DNA of 59,481 bases from Clostridiales bacterium (GCA_018376855.1 JAHAAN010000014.1:1-59481), one strand, 5' to 3'; shown: positions 26,082-34,506, numbered from the stretch's first letter. Program-made: numbers and translations. The notes: a model not told the origin generated them from the sequence alone.

Positions 26082-27752
26082 ATGAGCGAGAACACAATAA
26101 AAATAGATGGCAGAGAGGTCGTTCTGAACGGAGAAAAAAATCTTCTTGAAGTCATCCGCAAAGCGGGAATCGATCTGCCAACCTTCTGTTATTATAAAGA
26201 GCTTTCCATTTACGGCGCATGCAGAATGTGCATGATTGAATATGCAAACGGCTCGTTGGACGCCGCTTGCTCTGCGCAGCCGCGCCCCGGAATGGAGATT
26301 TATACCAATACCCCTAAGCTCAGAAAGCACAAAAAAATGATTTTGGAGCTTCTTCTGGCTAACCATTGCCGCGACTGCACAGCCTGCGCCAAAAACGGCA
26401 ACTGCAAATTGCAGGAATTTGCCGACCGCTACGGCGTTCGCCAGATTCGATTTAAAAACACCGCACCTGTTCCGGCGCTTGACGCTTCTTCCGTCAGCAT
26501 TCTTCGAGATACAAACAAATGCATCCTGTGCGGAAGCTGCGTGCGCATGTGCAGTGAAGTGCAAAACGTTCACGCAATCGACTTTGTGCGCAGAAGCTCA
26601 AACATACAGGTCAGCCCAGCGTTTGACGGCCCGATCGCTGAATCTCCGTGCGTGGGCTGCGGTCAATGCGCCGCGGTATGTCCTACAGGCGCTATCACGG
26701 TGCAGGATGATACCGACCGTCTTTGGGATGATCTTGGCGACCGTAACGCTTTTGTGGCCGCGCAGATCGCTCCGGCCGTCCGCGTTGCGGTTGCAAAAGA
26801 ATTTGGCCTTGCAACAGACAGCGACACCACAGGAAAAATTGTAGCCGCCATGCACCGTATTGGCTTTGATCGCGTATATGACACCAGCACCGGCGCAGAC
26901 ATCACCGTAATTGAAGAAGCCAACGAATTTGCAAAACGGTTGGAGACCGGAGAAAACATCCCGTTATTTACCTCCTGCTGCCCTGCATGGATCAACTACG
27001 CTTCTAAAAAGCATCCGGAGCTGCTGAACCGCAATATCTCCTCCTGCTGCTCACCGATGCAAATGTTCGCCTCCGTACTGCAAGAACTGCACAAGGACGA
27101 AGACGGAAAACGCTTTGTAAGCGTAGCGATTATGCCCTGTACGGCAAAGAAATTTGAAGCGGCGCGCGAAGAGTTTATCAAAGACGGCAAACGCCGCGTG
27201 GACTATTCCATGACTACACAGGAGCTGATCCGCATGATCCGCAGAGCCGGCATTGATTTCGCCGCGCTCACTCCCGAACCGATGGACGATCCCCTGCCTG
27301 CTTACAGCGGCGCGGGCGTTATCTTCGGCGTAACAGGCGGCGTAACGGAAGCAGTGCTGCGCTATTTGGGAGCGGACTTGCGCAATGCTGCCGAATCCGG
27401 CACGCGCGGTTTGGAGGGCATCAAGGAATTTGATCTTCCTTATCAGGGAAAAACGCTGAAGATCGCCGTAGTCAGCGGCTTAAAAAACGCCGAAACGATT
27501 ATCGAACGTATTCAGTCCGGCTCTCATTATGATCTTATCGAGGTTATGGCTTGCCCCGGAGGCTGCATCAACGGCGGCGGCCAGCCGATCGGCAGTGAGA
27601 ACACGCGCAGCGAACGCATGTGCGAGCTTTATGAGCAGGATGAAAACTGCGAGCTGCGCGCCTCTCAGGAAAATCCCACGGTAAAGGCTCTTTACGAACA
27701 GCTGCTGCACGGCCGTGAACACGAGCTGCTGCATGTGAAATACCGGGTATGA
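26082..27752 (+). CDS. hydA: [FeFe]-hydrogenase catalytic subunit HydA
   Basis: A 556-residue group A hydrogenase. From the N-terminus: [2Fe-2S] domain (C36, C47, C50, C63), a His/Cys3 [4Fe-4S] site ('HCRDCTACAKNGNC'), two [4Fe-4S] motifs, the H-cluster domain with all three loops ('TSCCPAW', 'MPCTAKKFEA', 'VMACPGGCINGGG'), and the small-subunit tail. It makes or consumes H2 at the H-cluster. With HydB and HydC it forms the NADH/ferredoxin-dependent bifurcating complex in the cytoplasm. All ligands appear intact, so the catalytic subunit itself looks functional. Confidence 0.96.
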   Translation: MSENTIKIDGREVVLNGEKNLLEVIRKAGIDLPTFCYYKELSIYGACRMCMIEYANGSLDAACSAQPRPGMEIYTNTPKLRKHKKMILELLLANHCRDCTACAKNGNCKLQEFADRYGVRQIRFKNTAPVPALDASSVSILRDTNKCILCGSCVRMCSEVQNVHAIDFVRRSSNIQVSPAFDGPIAESPCVGCGQCAAVCPTGAITVQDDTDRLWDDLGDRNAFVAAQIAPAVRVAVAKEFGLATDSDTTGKIVAAMHRIGFDRVYDTSTGADITVIEEANEFAKRLETGENIPLFTSCCPAWINYASKKHPELLNRNISSCCSPMQMFASVLQELHKDEDGKRFVSVAIMPCTAKKFEAAREEFIKDGKRRVDYSMTTQELIRMIRRAGIDFAALTPEPMDDPLPAYSGAGVIFGVTGGVTEAVLRYLGADLRNAAESGTRGLEGIKEFDLPYQGKTLKIAVVSGLKNAETIIERIQSGSHYDLIEVMACPGGCINGGGQPIGSENTRSERMCELYEQDENCELRASQENPTVKALYEQLLHGREHELLHVKYRV

Positions 27753-27777
27753 ACCGCAGAAAGGGGCTGTATCAAAA

Positions 27778-28011
27778 ATGACTGAATTGTCCGTGTGCAT
27801 TGGCAGTGCATGCCATGTAAAAGGCTCTTATAAGGTCTTTCAAACCTTTGAACGCCTGATCGAAGAAAAAGGCCTGAAAAACCGCGTATCTTTGACATCA
27901 GCCTTCTGCATGGGGCATTGCCAAAGCGGCGTATCCGTAATGCTGGACGGAAAATATTACAGCGTATCGCCGGATACTGCCGAAAGCTTCTTTACCGATT
28001 TTGTTGAATGA
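27778..28011 (+). CDS. Small stand-alone thioredoxin-like [2Fe-2S] protein
   Basis: A 77-residue protein that is essentially just the cluster core of a HydC/NuoE thioredoxin fold: ligands C7 and C12 in 'VCIGSACHV', C44 and C48 in 'AFCMGHCQSG'. It follows hydA by 25 nt and belongs to the hydrogenase unit. It could act as a soluble electron carrier or spare cluster module for the complex. No established name is known to me. Confidence 0.78.
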   Translation: MTELSVCIGSACHVKGSYKVFQTFERLIEEKGLKNRVSLTSAFCMGHCQSGVSVMLDGKYYSVSPDTAESFFTDFVE

Positions 28012-28055
28012 TGTGGTTTTTCTTGAGTTTTTATCGTTTTTAATGTTTTTTTGAG

Positions 28056-28084
28056 TTGACATTGCCTGATAAAACGCATATAAT
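28056..28084 (+). promoter_or_regulatory. Consensus sigma-A promoter
   Basis: TTGACA (28056-28061), 17 nt, TATAAT (28079-28084): a perfect consensus, 80 nt ahead of the small gene at 28164. Confidence 0.85.
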
Positions 28085-28163
28085 ACAAACAGAAGTTCAT
28101 AAAGCTGTTTGAAGAAATTTTCTTTATCCATCGTTATGAACGGCAGGAGGCAGCGCGCTGATA

Positions 28164-28518
28164 TTGTATCGGCTCATTGGCGAACCGGAGCTTATTTTAA
28201 TTGCGAAAAGCGATTATACCGCCTTTCCTCCACGCTTGCCGGAGCAGCCAATATTCTATCCTGTGCTGAATGAACGGTATGCGGCTGAAATTGCTAAACG
28301 TTGGAACACAAAGGACAAAAATTCCGGCTATAAAGGCTACGTTACCCGCTTTGAAATAGATAACGGCTTCATAGCAGGCTACGAAGTGCAGACTGTCGGG
28401 CGTTCCTATCATCAGGAGTACTGGATTCCGGCCTAGGATTTGCCGGCGTTTAACCGGCATATCTTAGGCAAAATCGAAGTCATCGCAACCGCAAACGACT
28501 CGCTTACAGACTGTTAAA
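28164..28518 (+). pseudogene. ADP-ribosylation/crystallin J1-type small protein, interrupted by in-frame TAG
   Basis: The frame encodes 90 residues ('GEPELILIAKSD...PPRLPEQPIFYPVLNE', 'WNTKDKNSGYKGYVTRFEID', 'HQEYWIPA') and then meets TAG at 28434-28436. Reading through gives a family-like tail ('DLPAFNRHILGKIEVI') to TAA at 28516-28518. So the stop replaced a codon, plausibly GAG. Small proteins annotated 'ADP-ribosylation/crystallin J1' have this layout; their activity is not established. Start is uncertain: AGGAGG at 28145-28150 is 7 nt from CTG 28158 and 13 nt from TTG 28164. The 90-residue product may still be made. Confidence 0.7.
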
Positions 28519-28564
28519 ACGCAAAAACAAGCTTTATAGCAAATTGATAATAAGGAAGAGAACA

Positions 28565-29542
28565 ATGGGGATCTATACCAAAAACGGCGACAACGGAATA
28601 ACGAATTTGGTAAAAGTCAGCCAAGTTTCCAAAGCAGACGACCGCATTGCGCTGCTGGGTGAGCTTGACGAGCTTTCATGCGCCTTAGGCCTTGTAAAAG
28701 CCGACGCTCGCGAAGACTCTTCCTTTCTTTCGCATATTCAGGAAATTCTGAGCAAAATTATGGCCGGCGTGGCAGATCAATTCAATGCCGCTTATAAGCT
28801 CTCTGCGGATGAAGTCAGCCTGCTGGAACGGGAAATAGACCGCTTGGAAGCGCTGTTTGAACGCGAAAAAGCCTTTGTTCTTCCCGGCGGCTGCAAAAAA
28901 TCCGCTCAGTTAGACATGGCAAGAGCCGTTGCACGGCGCTGCGAACGCGCGCTTGTTTCCACAGAACGCAAATTCGGCGGAGACCGCACTGCAAAACAAT
29001 ATCTGAATCGGCTCTCCGATTATCTGTATATAGCCGCTCGCTATGCTGATGCCTCAAACGGCAAGCCAAGCGCACAAACTGCCCCGCAAACGCAAATCGT
29101 GCAGGAGGTGCTAAAACAAGTGAATGCCGCGTTAAAACTAAATTTAAATACCGCAAAAAGGCTAATTGAAAAGATCGAACAGCACGCCTCCGAGCTCGGC
29201 ATGAAGGCTGTTATCGCAATCTGCACGCCGGACGGTAATCCCATCGCGGTTCATGTGATGGACGGCGCGTATTTAGTGAGCTTTGATGTTGCCTTAAAAA
29301 AGGCCTATACGGCCGTGGCTGTTAAAATGTCCACCTTAGAACTGGGAAAACTGGCGCAGCCCGGCCAAACCTTCTATGGCATTGATAAGCTTGACAACGG
29401 CAAAATCGTCATCTTCGGCGGCGGCGTCCCTCTCGTGTCAAACGGTATGCTGATAGGCGGCCTCGGCATCAGCGGCGGCACCGGAGAAGAAGACGACGGC
29501 CTTGCCCAGTACGGTCTTTCAGCGCTGGCTGAAATTCTATAA
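28565..29542 (+). CDS. pduO: PduO-type cob(I)alamin adenosyltransferase fused to a GlcG/HbpS-like domain
   Basis: A 325-residue two-domain protein. Residues about 1-180 are the PduO ATP:cob(I)alamin adenosyltransferase ('GIYTKNGDNG', 'LLGELDELSCALGLVKAD', 'YLNRLSDYLYIAARYA'). It makes adenosylcobalamin. Residues about 190-325 are the DUF336/GlcG domain ('AVIAICTPDGNPIAVHVMDGAYLVSFDVALKKAYTAV', 'GGGVPLVSNG', 'GGLGISGGTGEEDDG'), which binds haem or corrin in related proteins. Start at 28565 follows AAGGAAGAG. No pdu operon lies nearby. Confidence 0.9.
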   Translation: MGIYTKNGDNGITNLVKVSQVSKADDRIALLGELDELSCALGLVKADAREDSSFLSHIQEILSKIMAGVADQFNAAYKLSADEVSLLEREIDRLEALFEREKAFVLPGGCKKSAQLDMARAVARRCERALVSTERKFGGDRTAKQYLNRLSDYLYIAARYADASNGKPSAQTAPQTQIVQEVLKQVNAALKLNLNTAKRLIEKIEQHASELGMKAVIAICTPDGNPIAVHVMDGAYLVSFDVALKKAYTAVAVKMSTLELGKLAQPGQTFYGIDKLDNGKIVIFGGGVPLVSNGMLIGGLGISGGTGEEDDGLAQYGLSALAEIL

Positions 29543-29939
29543 CTGATTCAATGCACCGGTATCGCGGCGGCTTACGCAGCCCCGCAAAGTACACCAATCG
29601 TTACATGCGGCCGCACATGCGACTGCCTGTTTTACTTTCCTATTCTTGCTGCTCGCAAGCGAGTTCGTGTATTCCTTGATCCTTATCCGATTCACAATTT
29701 AATCCCGTATATATGTTTTGATTATTTTATAATTTTACCCTACCGCATTTGCAAAATACTTGCCGTGCCTAAATTCCTGTTTTCATAGATGCGATCATCA
29801 AACTGCTTTATCCCACAGTTGGTGGCGTGCCGACCAACACACAAATGCAATTTCATCCCGACGATCCCCGCGCCCTTCTCTCCATGCAGCTTCCCCAACC
29901 TTTTCTCCAATACATTTACTATATCCCTTTTCTTCTTGT
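29543..29939. other. Non-coding or decayed region after pduO
   Basis: No intact gene is convincing. On the minus strand a short frame (about 29745-29900) reads as a plausible but unrecognised protein fragment. Together with the adjacent IS200 relic, this looks like the site of old mobile-element decay. Confidence 0.4.
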
Positions 29940-30234
29940 ATCAGAGCAAGCACGATGCTTTATTGCTCCCTGCACTTTTTACTGAAACGGTTTTCTCTTT
30001 AAAATATTCTACCAATCCCAAAATGTTCATTTTAGACTGAATACTGTCGAAACAGTCCGCTCCTTCTATAGTTTTATCCCCTTCCACCGACATAACCACC
30101 TCAAGTTTTCTCTTATCCAAAGGCGTTCTTCTGCAAAAAACATTTTCGTTCGATATTTTGGGATGAACACTATGCGATTCTTGCGATTCAATTTGGGTCA
30201 GCCTGCAAGAAACTATGCTCAAGCTGTGAGGCAT
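29940..30234 (-). mobile_element. tnpA: IS200/IS605-family tnpA relic (frameshifted, incomplete)
   Basis: Stitching frames gives the IS200 transposase signature: 'PKLNRKNRIVFIPKYR' (compare HTKWxCKYHIVFxPKYR), 'LRWLCRWKGI', 'EGADCFDSI' and 'KMNILGLVEYFKEK' (compare KMSVSSFMGYLKGK). At least two frameshifts and a short deletion are needed, the HUH histidine motif region is damaged, and the C-terminal half with the catalytic tyrosine is missing. It is therefore inactive. Confidence 0.7.
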
Positions 30235-30245
30235 ACTGCTGATAT

Positions 30246-30296
30246 AAATAAAAAAGAGCTTGCCAATTTATTAAAATAACAATCTCTTTTTTATTT
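30246..30296 (-). terminator. Hairpin ahead of the tnpA relic
   Basis: A 13-bp perfect AT-rich stem (30246-30258 with 30284-30296) and 25-nt loop, with a T run on the minus strand. IS200 elements carry a terminator just upstream of tnpA that blocks read-in; this fits that position. It would also end a short transcript from the promoter at 30341-30369. Confidence 0.6.
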
Positions 30297-30340
30297 ACAA
30301 CATTATTATTTCAATCCACAGGTTTTACCCTGACATATAT

Positions 30341-30369
30341 ATTATAACACATCAAAACAAAAATTTCAA
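30341..30369 (-). promoter_or_regulatory. Promoter-like sequence, minus strand
   Basis: Minus strand: TTGAAA, 17 nt, TATAAT. It would start a transcript at about 30335 that runs into the hairpin at 30246-30296, giving an RNA of about 90 nt with no ORF. Confidence 0.5.
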
Positions 30370-30398
30370 TAAGGTTGTTAATAAATATCAAATTTTTC

Positions 30399-30427
30399 TT
30401 GACTATCCTGGAAAATTATGCTATATT
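30399..30427 (+). promoter_or_regulatory. Promoter for the holin-like toxin ORF
   Basis: TTGACT (30399-30404), 17 nt, TATATT (30422-30427), about 20 nt before the first ATG of the small ORF. Confidence 0.65.
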
Positions 30428-30448
30428 TATTTTAAAGATCAATATAGA

Positions 30449-30553
30449 ATGGAAATGATGTTTATGGAAAATAAATTCACTTTTAACGACTTGATGAAGT
30501 TTGGATCTTTTTTGATTGCACTATTAACATTCGTTTACTTGATTAGTCATTAG
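30449..30553 (+). CDS. Putative holin-like small toxin (type I toxin-antitoxin type)
   Basis: A 34-residue ORF with in-frame ATGs at 30449, 30455, 30458 and 30464. The end 'LMKFGSFLIALLTFVYLI' is one membrane segment that closely fits the pattern of the putative holin-like toxin family (LMIxFGxFIxALLTxVIxLI). Such peptides are toxins of type I systems silenced by antisense RNA. A consensus-like promoter precedes it. The ribosome-binding site is weak, as in many type I toxins. I cannot locate a convincing overlapping antisense promoter, so the antitoxin is unproven. Confidence 0.65.
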   Translation: MEMMFMENKFTFNDLMKFGSFLIALLTFVYLISH

Positions 30554-30803
30554 TATTGTATAAAAATTCCCTCCAAACCTTACCACATGTTAAAATGCTG
30601 CCTTCTCCCTATTTTGCAGATTAAAACATTTACGAGCGTTTGTTTTCTTTTATGTTTATAACATAAAAGATTTCGCAAGTTTATTCAAAATTTTTGCGTA
30701 GTTTCATTTTACTAATAACCAATATCTTATCGTTACAAAAAGAACAATATTTTCACATCATCTATATAGTTCACACTGCCGGTTCATATTAAACCATTTA
30801 CAT
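30554..30803. other. AT-rich intergenic region with one hairpin
   Basis: A perfect 10-bp stem with a TAT loop at 30647-30669 lies 94 nt after the toxin ORF. No coding frame is convincing. The region could hold the 3' end of the toxin mRNA or an antisense RNA. Confidence 0.45.
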
Positions 30804-32123
30804 TTACTGTAAAACGATTGTAAATTCATTAGCGCTGCCCTTTTTAAGCTCAATTTCTTTTGTTGCGGTTTCCCTCCCGGAAGTAACGGCGACATCGTAT
30901 TTACCGTAAAAACCTCGCAATGAGCAATTTCCATTGCTTGTTCTCAGCGTCTCTTCCGTATGCCATTCCTCTCGGAACAAATTTTTGATTGTTTCATATG
31001 CAGGCTTAGGCGTTAGATCGAAACGCAACAGTCCGCCATGATGATAGTTTTGCCCCGCGCTCATGTCGCCCTGCTCCGCGCAGCACGCATAACCGTCCAC
31101 CAAGTTCCAGTAAATGATCTGCTCAACCGCGGGATGAGAAAACCAAATATGATAAAGCTTATCGATGATTTCCGCCTGAATTTCTTCATCCTCTTTTTCC
31201 CACGAATAGGAAGGAATCGTGATCTCGCTGATCTGCAAGGGCTTGCCTAACCCGGCATATGCATCCATCGTCTCAAAAAGATTGGCAGGGTCATAATAGC
31301 GCACAGCAGCGTTATATTCATCCTCCCTGTTATAGAGCATATGAAACTGCATACCGACAGCGTCAATACGCGTTCCCTTTAACAGCGCATTTTCAATCAT
31401 CAGATAATAACGGGAACGGGTCTTATAAGCCTCGCCCCATATATTTCCCCACTCGTTGATAGCAATTTCATTGTTCGGAAAATAGCGCGCCGCCATATCA
31501 TAGCTCCAGCGAATCATATCAGGATCACTGTAAAAAGCAGTCTTACCCTCGCCAAGCCCCCATTCGTGTTCGTTTGTTACTTCAATGCACGGAATCCGTT
31601 CGGCATAACGCTCGGAAATCTCTGCATATCTGCGTTCCAGCTCCCGCTTAACAGTTGCACTGTCCGCACCGTACAGCCATTCCGGAAAAGTCCGTTCATA
31701 GGCAAGCGCATGCTCACGCGGCTCGATCCCATGCTCAGCGCAGTATTCCATGCATGCCTCTGCCGGAGGGCGGCGATACATATAAGGGCTGTCCTTATCA
31801 TATCTCATAACGCCCTTTTCCGGCTCGGTCGCACTCCAGTAAAACGGCAGCGTCGCTATATTAAAGGCATCGGCAAAATATTCACGATACGCCTGATTCT
31901 TTTCCTTACTGCCAAGATCGTCGAGCATAAACAGATTTGCGCCGTGCTTAAACGCATGGTTCTTCTGCGTAACCTTTATCTCCGCTTCAACAGCGGCTCC
32001 GTCCTTACCGCGAACATTTATCTTCGCATCGCCTTTTCGGTATGCCTCGATATCATGAGCCACGCGTGCATTTGTTTTTGCACTCTGTTCCTCAAACTTC
32101 TCTAATACCGCTCTTCTGTTCAC
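30804..32123 (-). CDS. GH10 endo-1,4-beta-xylanase, apparently cytoplasmic
   Basis: A glycoside hydrolase family 10 enzyme of about 440 residues. The acid/base glutamate is in 'CIEVTNEHEW' and the nucleophile in 'LQISEITIPSY'. 'GTRIDAVGMQFHM' and 'IIYWNLVDGY' are other GH10 landmarks. An N-terminal beta region (about 'INVRGKDGAAVEAEIKVTQKNHAFKHGANLF') matches GH10 proteins with a leading accessory strand set. A longer frame reaches 32330 into citrate synthase, but AAAGGAG sits just before TTG 32129 and GTG 32123, so I use GTG 32123. No signal peptide, so it probably acts on imported xylo-oligosaccharides. Confidence 0.85.
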   Translation of the reverse strand: MNRRAVLEKFEEQSAKTNARVAHDIEAYRKGDAKINVRGKDGAAVEAEIKVTQKNHAFKHGANLFMLDDLGSKEKNQAYREYFADAFNIATLPFYWSATEPEKGVMRYDKDSPYMYRRPPAEACMEYCAEHGIEPREHALAYERTFPEWLYGADSATVKRELERRYAEISERYAERIPCIEVTNEHEWGLGEGKTAFYSDPDMIRWSYDMAARYFPNNEIAINEWGNIWGEAYKTRSRYYLMIENALLKGTRIDAVGMQFHMLYNREDEYNAAVRYYDPANLFETMDAYAGLGKPLQISEITIPSYSWEKEDEEIQAEIIDKLYHIWFSHPAVEQIIYWNLVDGYACCAEQGDMSAGQNYHHGGLLRFDLTPKPAYETIKNLFREEWHTEETLRTSNGNCSLRGFYGKYDVAVTSGRETATKEIELKKGSANEFTIVLQ

Positions 32124-32199
32124 GCTCAAATAACTCCTTTCCAACTTCTGTTCCATTTGCTTATACAGCCAGCATAAACCAGCTGTTGTCACCGGCTCT

Positions 32200-33555
32200 C
32201 TACCGATTTTCCAGTTCCTCGTAATGCTCAATCCCCTGCACGCTTTGATACGCCGGACGAATGATCTTCGCCTGATTGATAAGCTCTTCAATTCGATGCG
32301 CCGACCACCCAACAACACGCGCAATCGCAAAGATCGGCGTAAACAGCTCCTGCGGAATATTCAGCATACGGTAAACTAAGCCGCTGTAAAAATCCACATT
32401 TGCACTGACGCCTTTATAGATCTTACGTTCCTGTGCAATAATTTTCGGCGCAAGCTCCTCCACCATAGAATAAAGCCGGAATTCCTTTTCGAAATGCTTT
32501 TCATTCGCCAGCTTCTGCACAAACCCTTTAAACACACGCGCTCTCGGATCCGAAATCGAATAGACGGCATGCCCCATTCCATAAATCAAGCCGCTTTTGT
32601 CAAACGCCTCTTTATGCAGCAGCTTTTTTAAATATTCGGCAACCTGTTCTTCATCATCCGTATCCGACACATTCGCCTTCAAATCGTCAAACATCTGCAC
32701 TACCTTGATATTAGCGCCTCCGTGCCGCGGCCCTTTCAGTGAGCTAAGCGCCGAAGCCATTACCGCATATGTATCCGAACCCGAAGATGACACCACATGC
32801 GTAGTAAAACTGGAATTATTGCCGCCGCCGTGCTCCATATGCAGCACAAGCGCCAAATCTAAAATCTGTGCCTCCAACGGCGAGTACTGCTGATCCGGCC
32901 TAAGCATCTGCAAAATATTTTCTGCCGGCGAAAGCTCCGGCCGCGGGTAATGAATAAAAAAGCTCTGCCCGCATTCGTAGTGATTGTATGCATGATAGCC
33001 GTATACCGCCAGCATAGGAAACACGCTGATAAGCATCAAGCACTGCCGTAGGACGTTCGCGACTGAAATATCATCATAATGCTCATCATAAGAAGCCAGC
33101 GTAAGCACGCTTCTGGAAAGACTGTTCATCATATCCTTGCTCGGAGCCTTCATCACAACATCACGCACAAAATTTGTGGGAAGCGTCATGCCCTTGCCAA
33201 GAAGCTCTTCAAACCTTTTCAGTTCTTCAACATCGGGCAGCGCGCCGAACAGCAGCAGATATGCAACCTCCGCGAATCCGAAACGGCTAGTATGGATAAA
33301 GCCCTTGCACAGCTCTTCCACATCGTAACCGCGGTAATACAGCTTTCCCTCACACGGAACTCTTTGGCCGTCCACAACCTCAGAGGACTTGATCGTAGAA
33401 ATTTTCGTAAGCCCCGCAACCACGCCGGCGCCTGTTTCATCCCGAAGGCCGCGCTTTACGTTATAGATCTTATACAGCTCCGCCTCTATTTTCCCATCGC
33501 GCTCGCAAAGCTCTGCCAATCTGCGTATTTCACCTGATCTTCTATAATCCTCCAT
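32200..33555 (-). CDS. gltA: Citrate synthase (citrate/2-methylcitrate synthase family)
   Basis: About 451 residues. It condenses acetyl-CoA with oxaloacetate (or propionyl-CoA in methylcitrate synthases). Catalytic positions are visible in 'HMEHGGGNNSSFTTHVVSSSGSD', 'YGMGHAVYSISDPRA' and 'NVDFYSGLVYRML'. It has the long N-terminal extension found in a Clostridia-type group. ATG at 33555 is preferred because GGGAAGG precedes it; the frame extends to 33612. In anaerobes it usually serves glutamate synthesis. Confidence 0.9.
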   Translation of the reverse strand: MEDYRRSGEIRRLAELCERDGKIEAELYKIYNVKRGLRDETGAGVVAGLTKISTIKSSEVVDGQRVPCEGKLYYRGYDVEELCKGFIHTSRFGFAEVAYLLLFGALPDVEELKRFEELLGKGMTLPTNFVRDVVMKAPSKDMMNSLSRSVLTLASYDEHYDDISVANVLRQCLMLISVFPMLAVYGYHAYNHYECGQSFFIHYPRPELSPAENILQMLRPDQQYSPLEAQILDLALVLHMEHGGGNNSSFTTHVVSSSGSDTYAVMASALSSLKGPRHGGANIKVVQMFDDLKANVSDTDDEEQVAEYLKKLLHKEAFDKSGLIYGMGHAVYSISDPRARVFKGFVQKLANEKHFEKEFRLYSMVEELAPKIIAQERKIYKGVSANVDFYSGLVYRMLNIPQELFTPIFAIARVVGWSAHRIEELINQAKIIRPAYQSVQGIEHYEELENR

Positions 33556-33767
33556 TGCATCGCCGCCTTCCCTTTTAATCGCCCCCGCTACCTTTTTTGA
33601 TACAGGATTCACTCTTATTTAGGCATTATATCATAAAATCAGCCTTTTATCAAGGCACGCCCATCCATAAACCCCTCAGCATTCATGAACGAACCGTGAA
33701 TTCGTGCGCAAATTACGCGATAGCCGCCGTTGCGCATACCCATTTAGAAACGTCCTGCAATGAATAA

Positions 33768-33807
33768 ACATAAAACCCCACAGACTTTAACAAAATCCGT
33801 GAGGTTT
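33768..33807 (-). terminator. Terminator after the lipoprotein gene
   Basis: A 12-bp stem with two G-T pairs (33773-33784 with 33796-33807), 11-nt loop, followed by a T-rich stretch on the minus strand. Confidence 0.7.
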
Positions 33808-33846
33808 CCGGTTCATAATAAATCTTCAATTTTTGCTTTCTTGGCT

Positions 33847-34506
33847 TTATGCCTTTTTAACGGAATCCGCCATCGCCCGCAGCACGGCAAACGTGCTTTC
33901 ACTCTCCGTAACAAAAGTATTGCCGTATAAAATACCGCCTTCAACAGGAACGCCCTGTGTAATGCAATAGGTCTTAACGCCTTCTTCCTCTGCCTGATAA
34001 ACCACCTGAGCGATCTCGTAGCCCCTGCCGCTGAGCACCTCGGAAGAAATCACCTCTACGCCGACTGTCTTAAACTGTTCTTCCAGCTGCGCCAGATAAT
34101 CGCTTGCAGCGATCTCCACACCCAGCTCCATTTTCATAACCATGACCATCGTTGTCGCATCGTCCGAATCCGTATCGGAAGCAGCCAGCGGCATTGCTTC
34201 ATTCATATTAAGAAAATAATACCATCCGTCCGGTATCGTTACCGAAATTTCTCCAAGCGTTAACTCCGTATCGCCGTTTGCTTTTACCGGCTTCTGGTCA
34301 TCTCCGGGAGCCTGTGTTGCCTCTTGTGTCGGCGCTGCTGTAGAATCTTCAGTAGGCGCCGCATCTGACGTCTGAGAAGGCTGTTCCGTTATTTCAATGG
34401 TTGCAGACGGAGAAGCCGTCGGATTTTTCCCCGTATCGCCGCAAGCACACAGCGCTAAAGCAAACATTACCACAAGCATAATTCCCAATATTTTTTTCTT
34501 CATCAT
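33847..34506 (-). CDS. Secreted lipoprotein of unknown function
   Basis: A 219-residue lipoprotein. The signal peptide ends in a lipobox around 'LALCACGD', giving an N-terminal lipid-modified cysteine. A 45-residue Ser/Thr/Pro/Ala/Gln linker follows, then a compact C-terminal domain beginning 'LTLGEISVTIPDGWYYF', a pattern common in clostridial surface lipoproteins. No enzyme motif. Single gene with its own terminator. Confidence 0.78.
   Translation of the reverse strand: MMKKKILGIMLVVMFALALCACGDTGKNPTASPSATIEITEQPSQTSDAAPTEDSTAAPTQEATQAPGDDQKPVKANGDTELTLGEISVTIPDGWYYFLNMNEAMPLAASDTDSDDATTMVMVMKMELGVEIAASDYLAQLEEQFKTVGVEVISSEVLSGRGYEIAQVVYQAEEEGVKTYCITQGVPVEGGILYGNTFVTESESTFAVLRAMADSVKKA

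Noticed and set aside
15786..28436. TAG read as an amino acid (recoding or pyrrolysine) because two genes have in-frame TAG
   Set aside because: ispE (2875-2877) and hisC (2878-2880) use TAG as their ordinary stop, the other interrupted gene uses TGA, and no pyrrolysine genes are seen. Nonsense mutation is simpler.
30800..32330. Long N-terminal extension of the GH10 gene up to 32330
   Set aside because: It overlaps the citrate synthase coding region and lacks a ribosome-binding site. AAAGGAG supports a start near 32123-32129.
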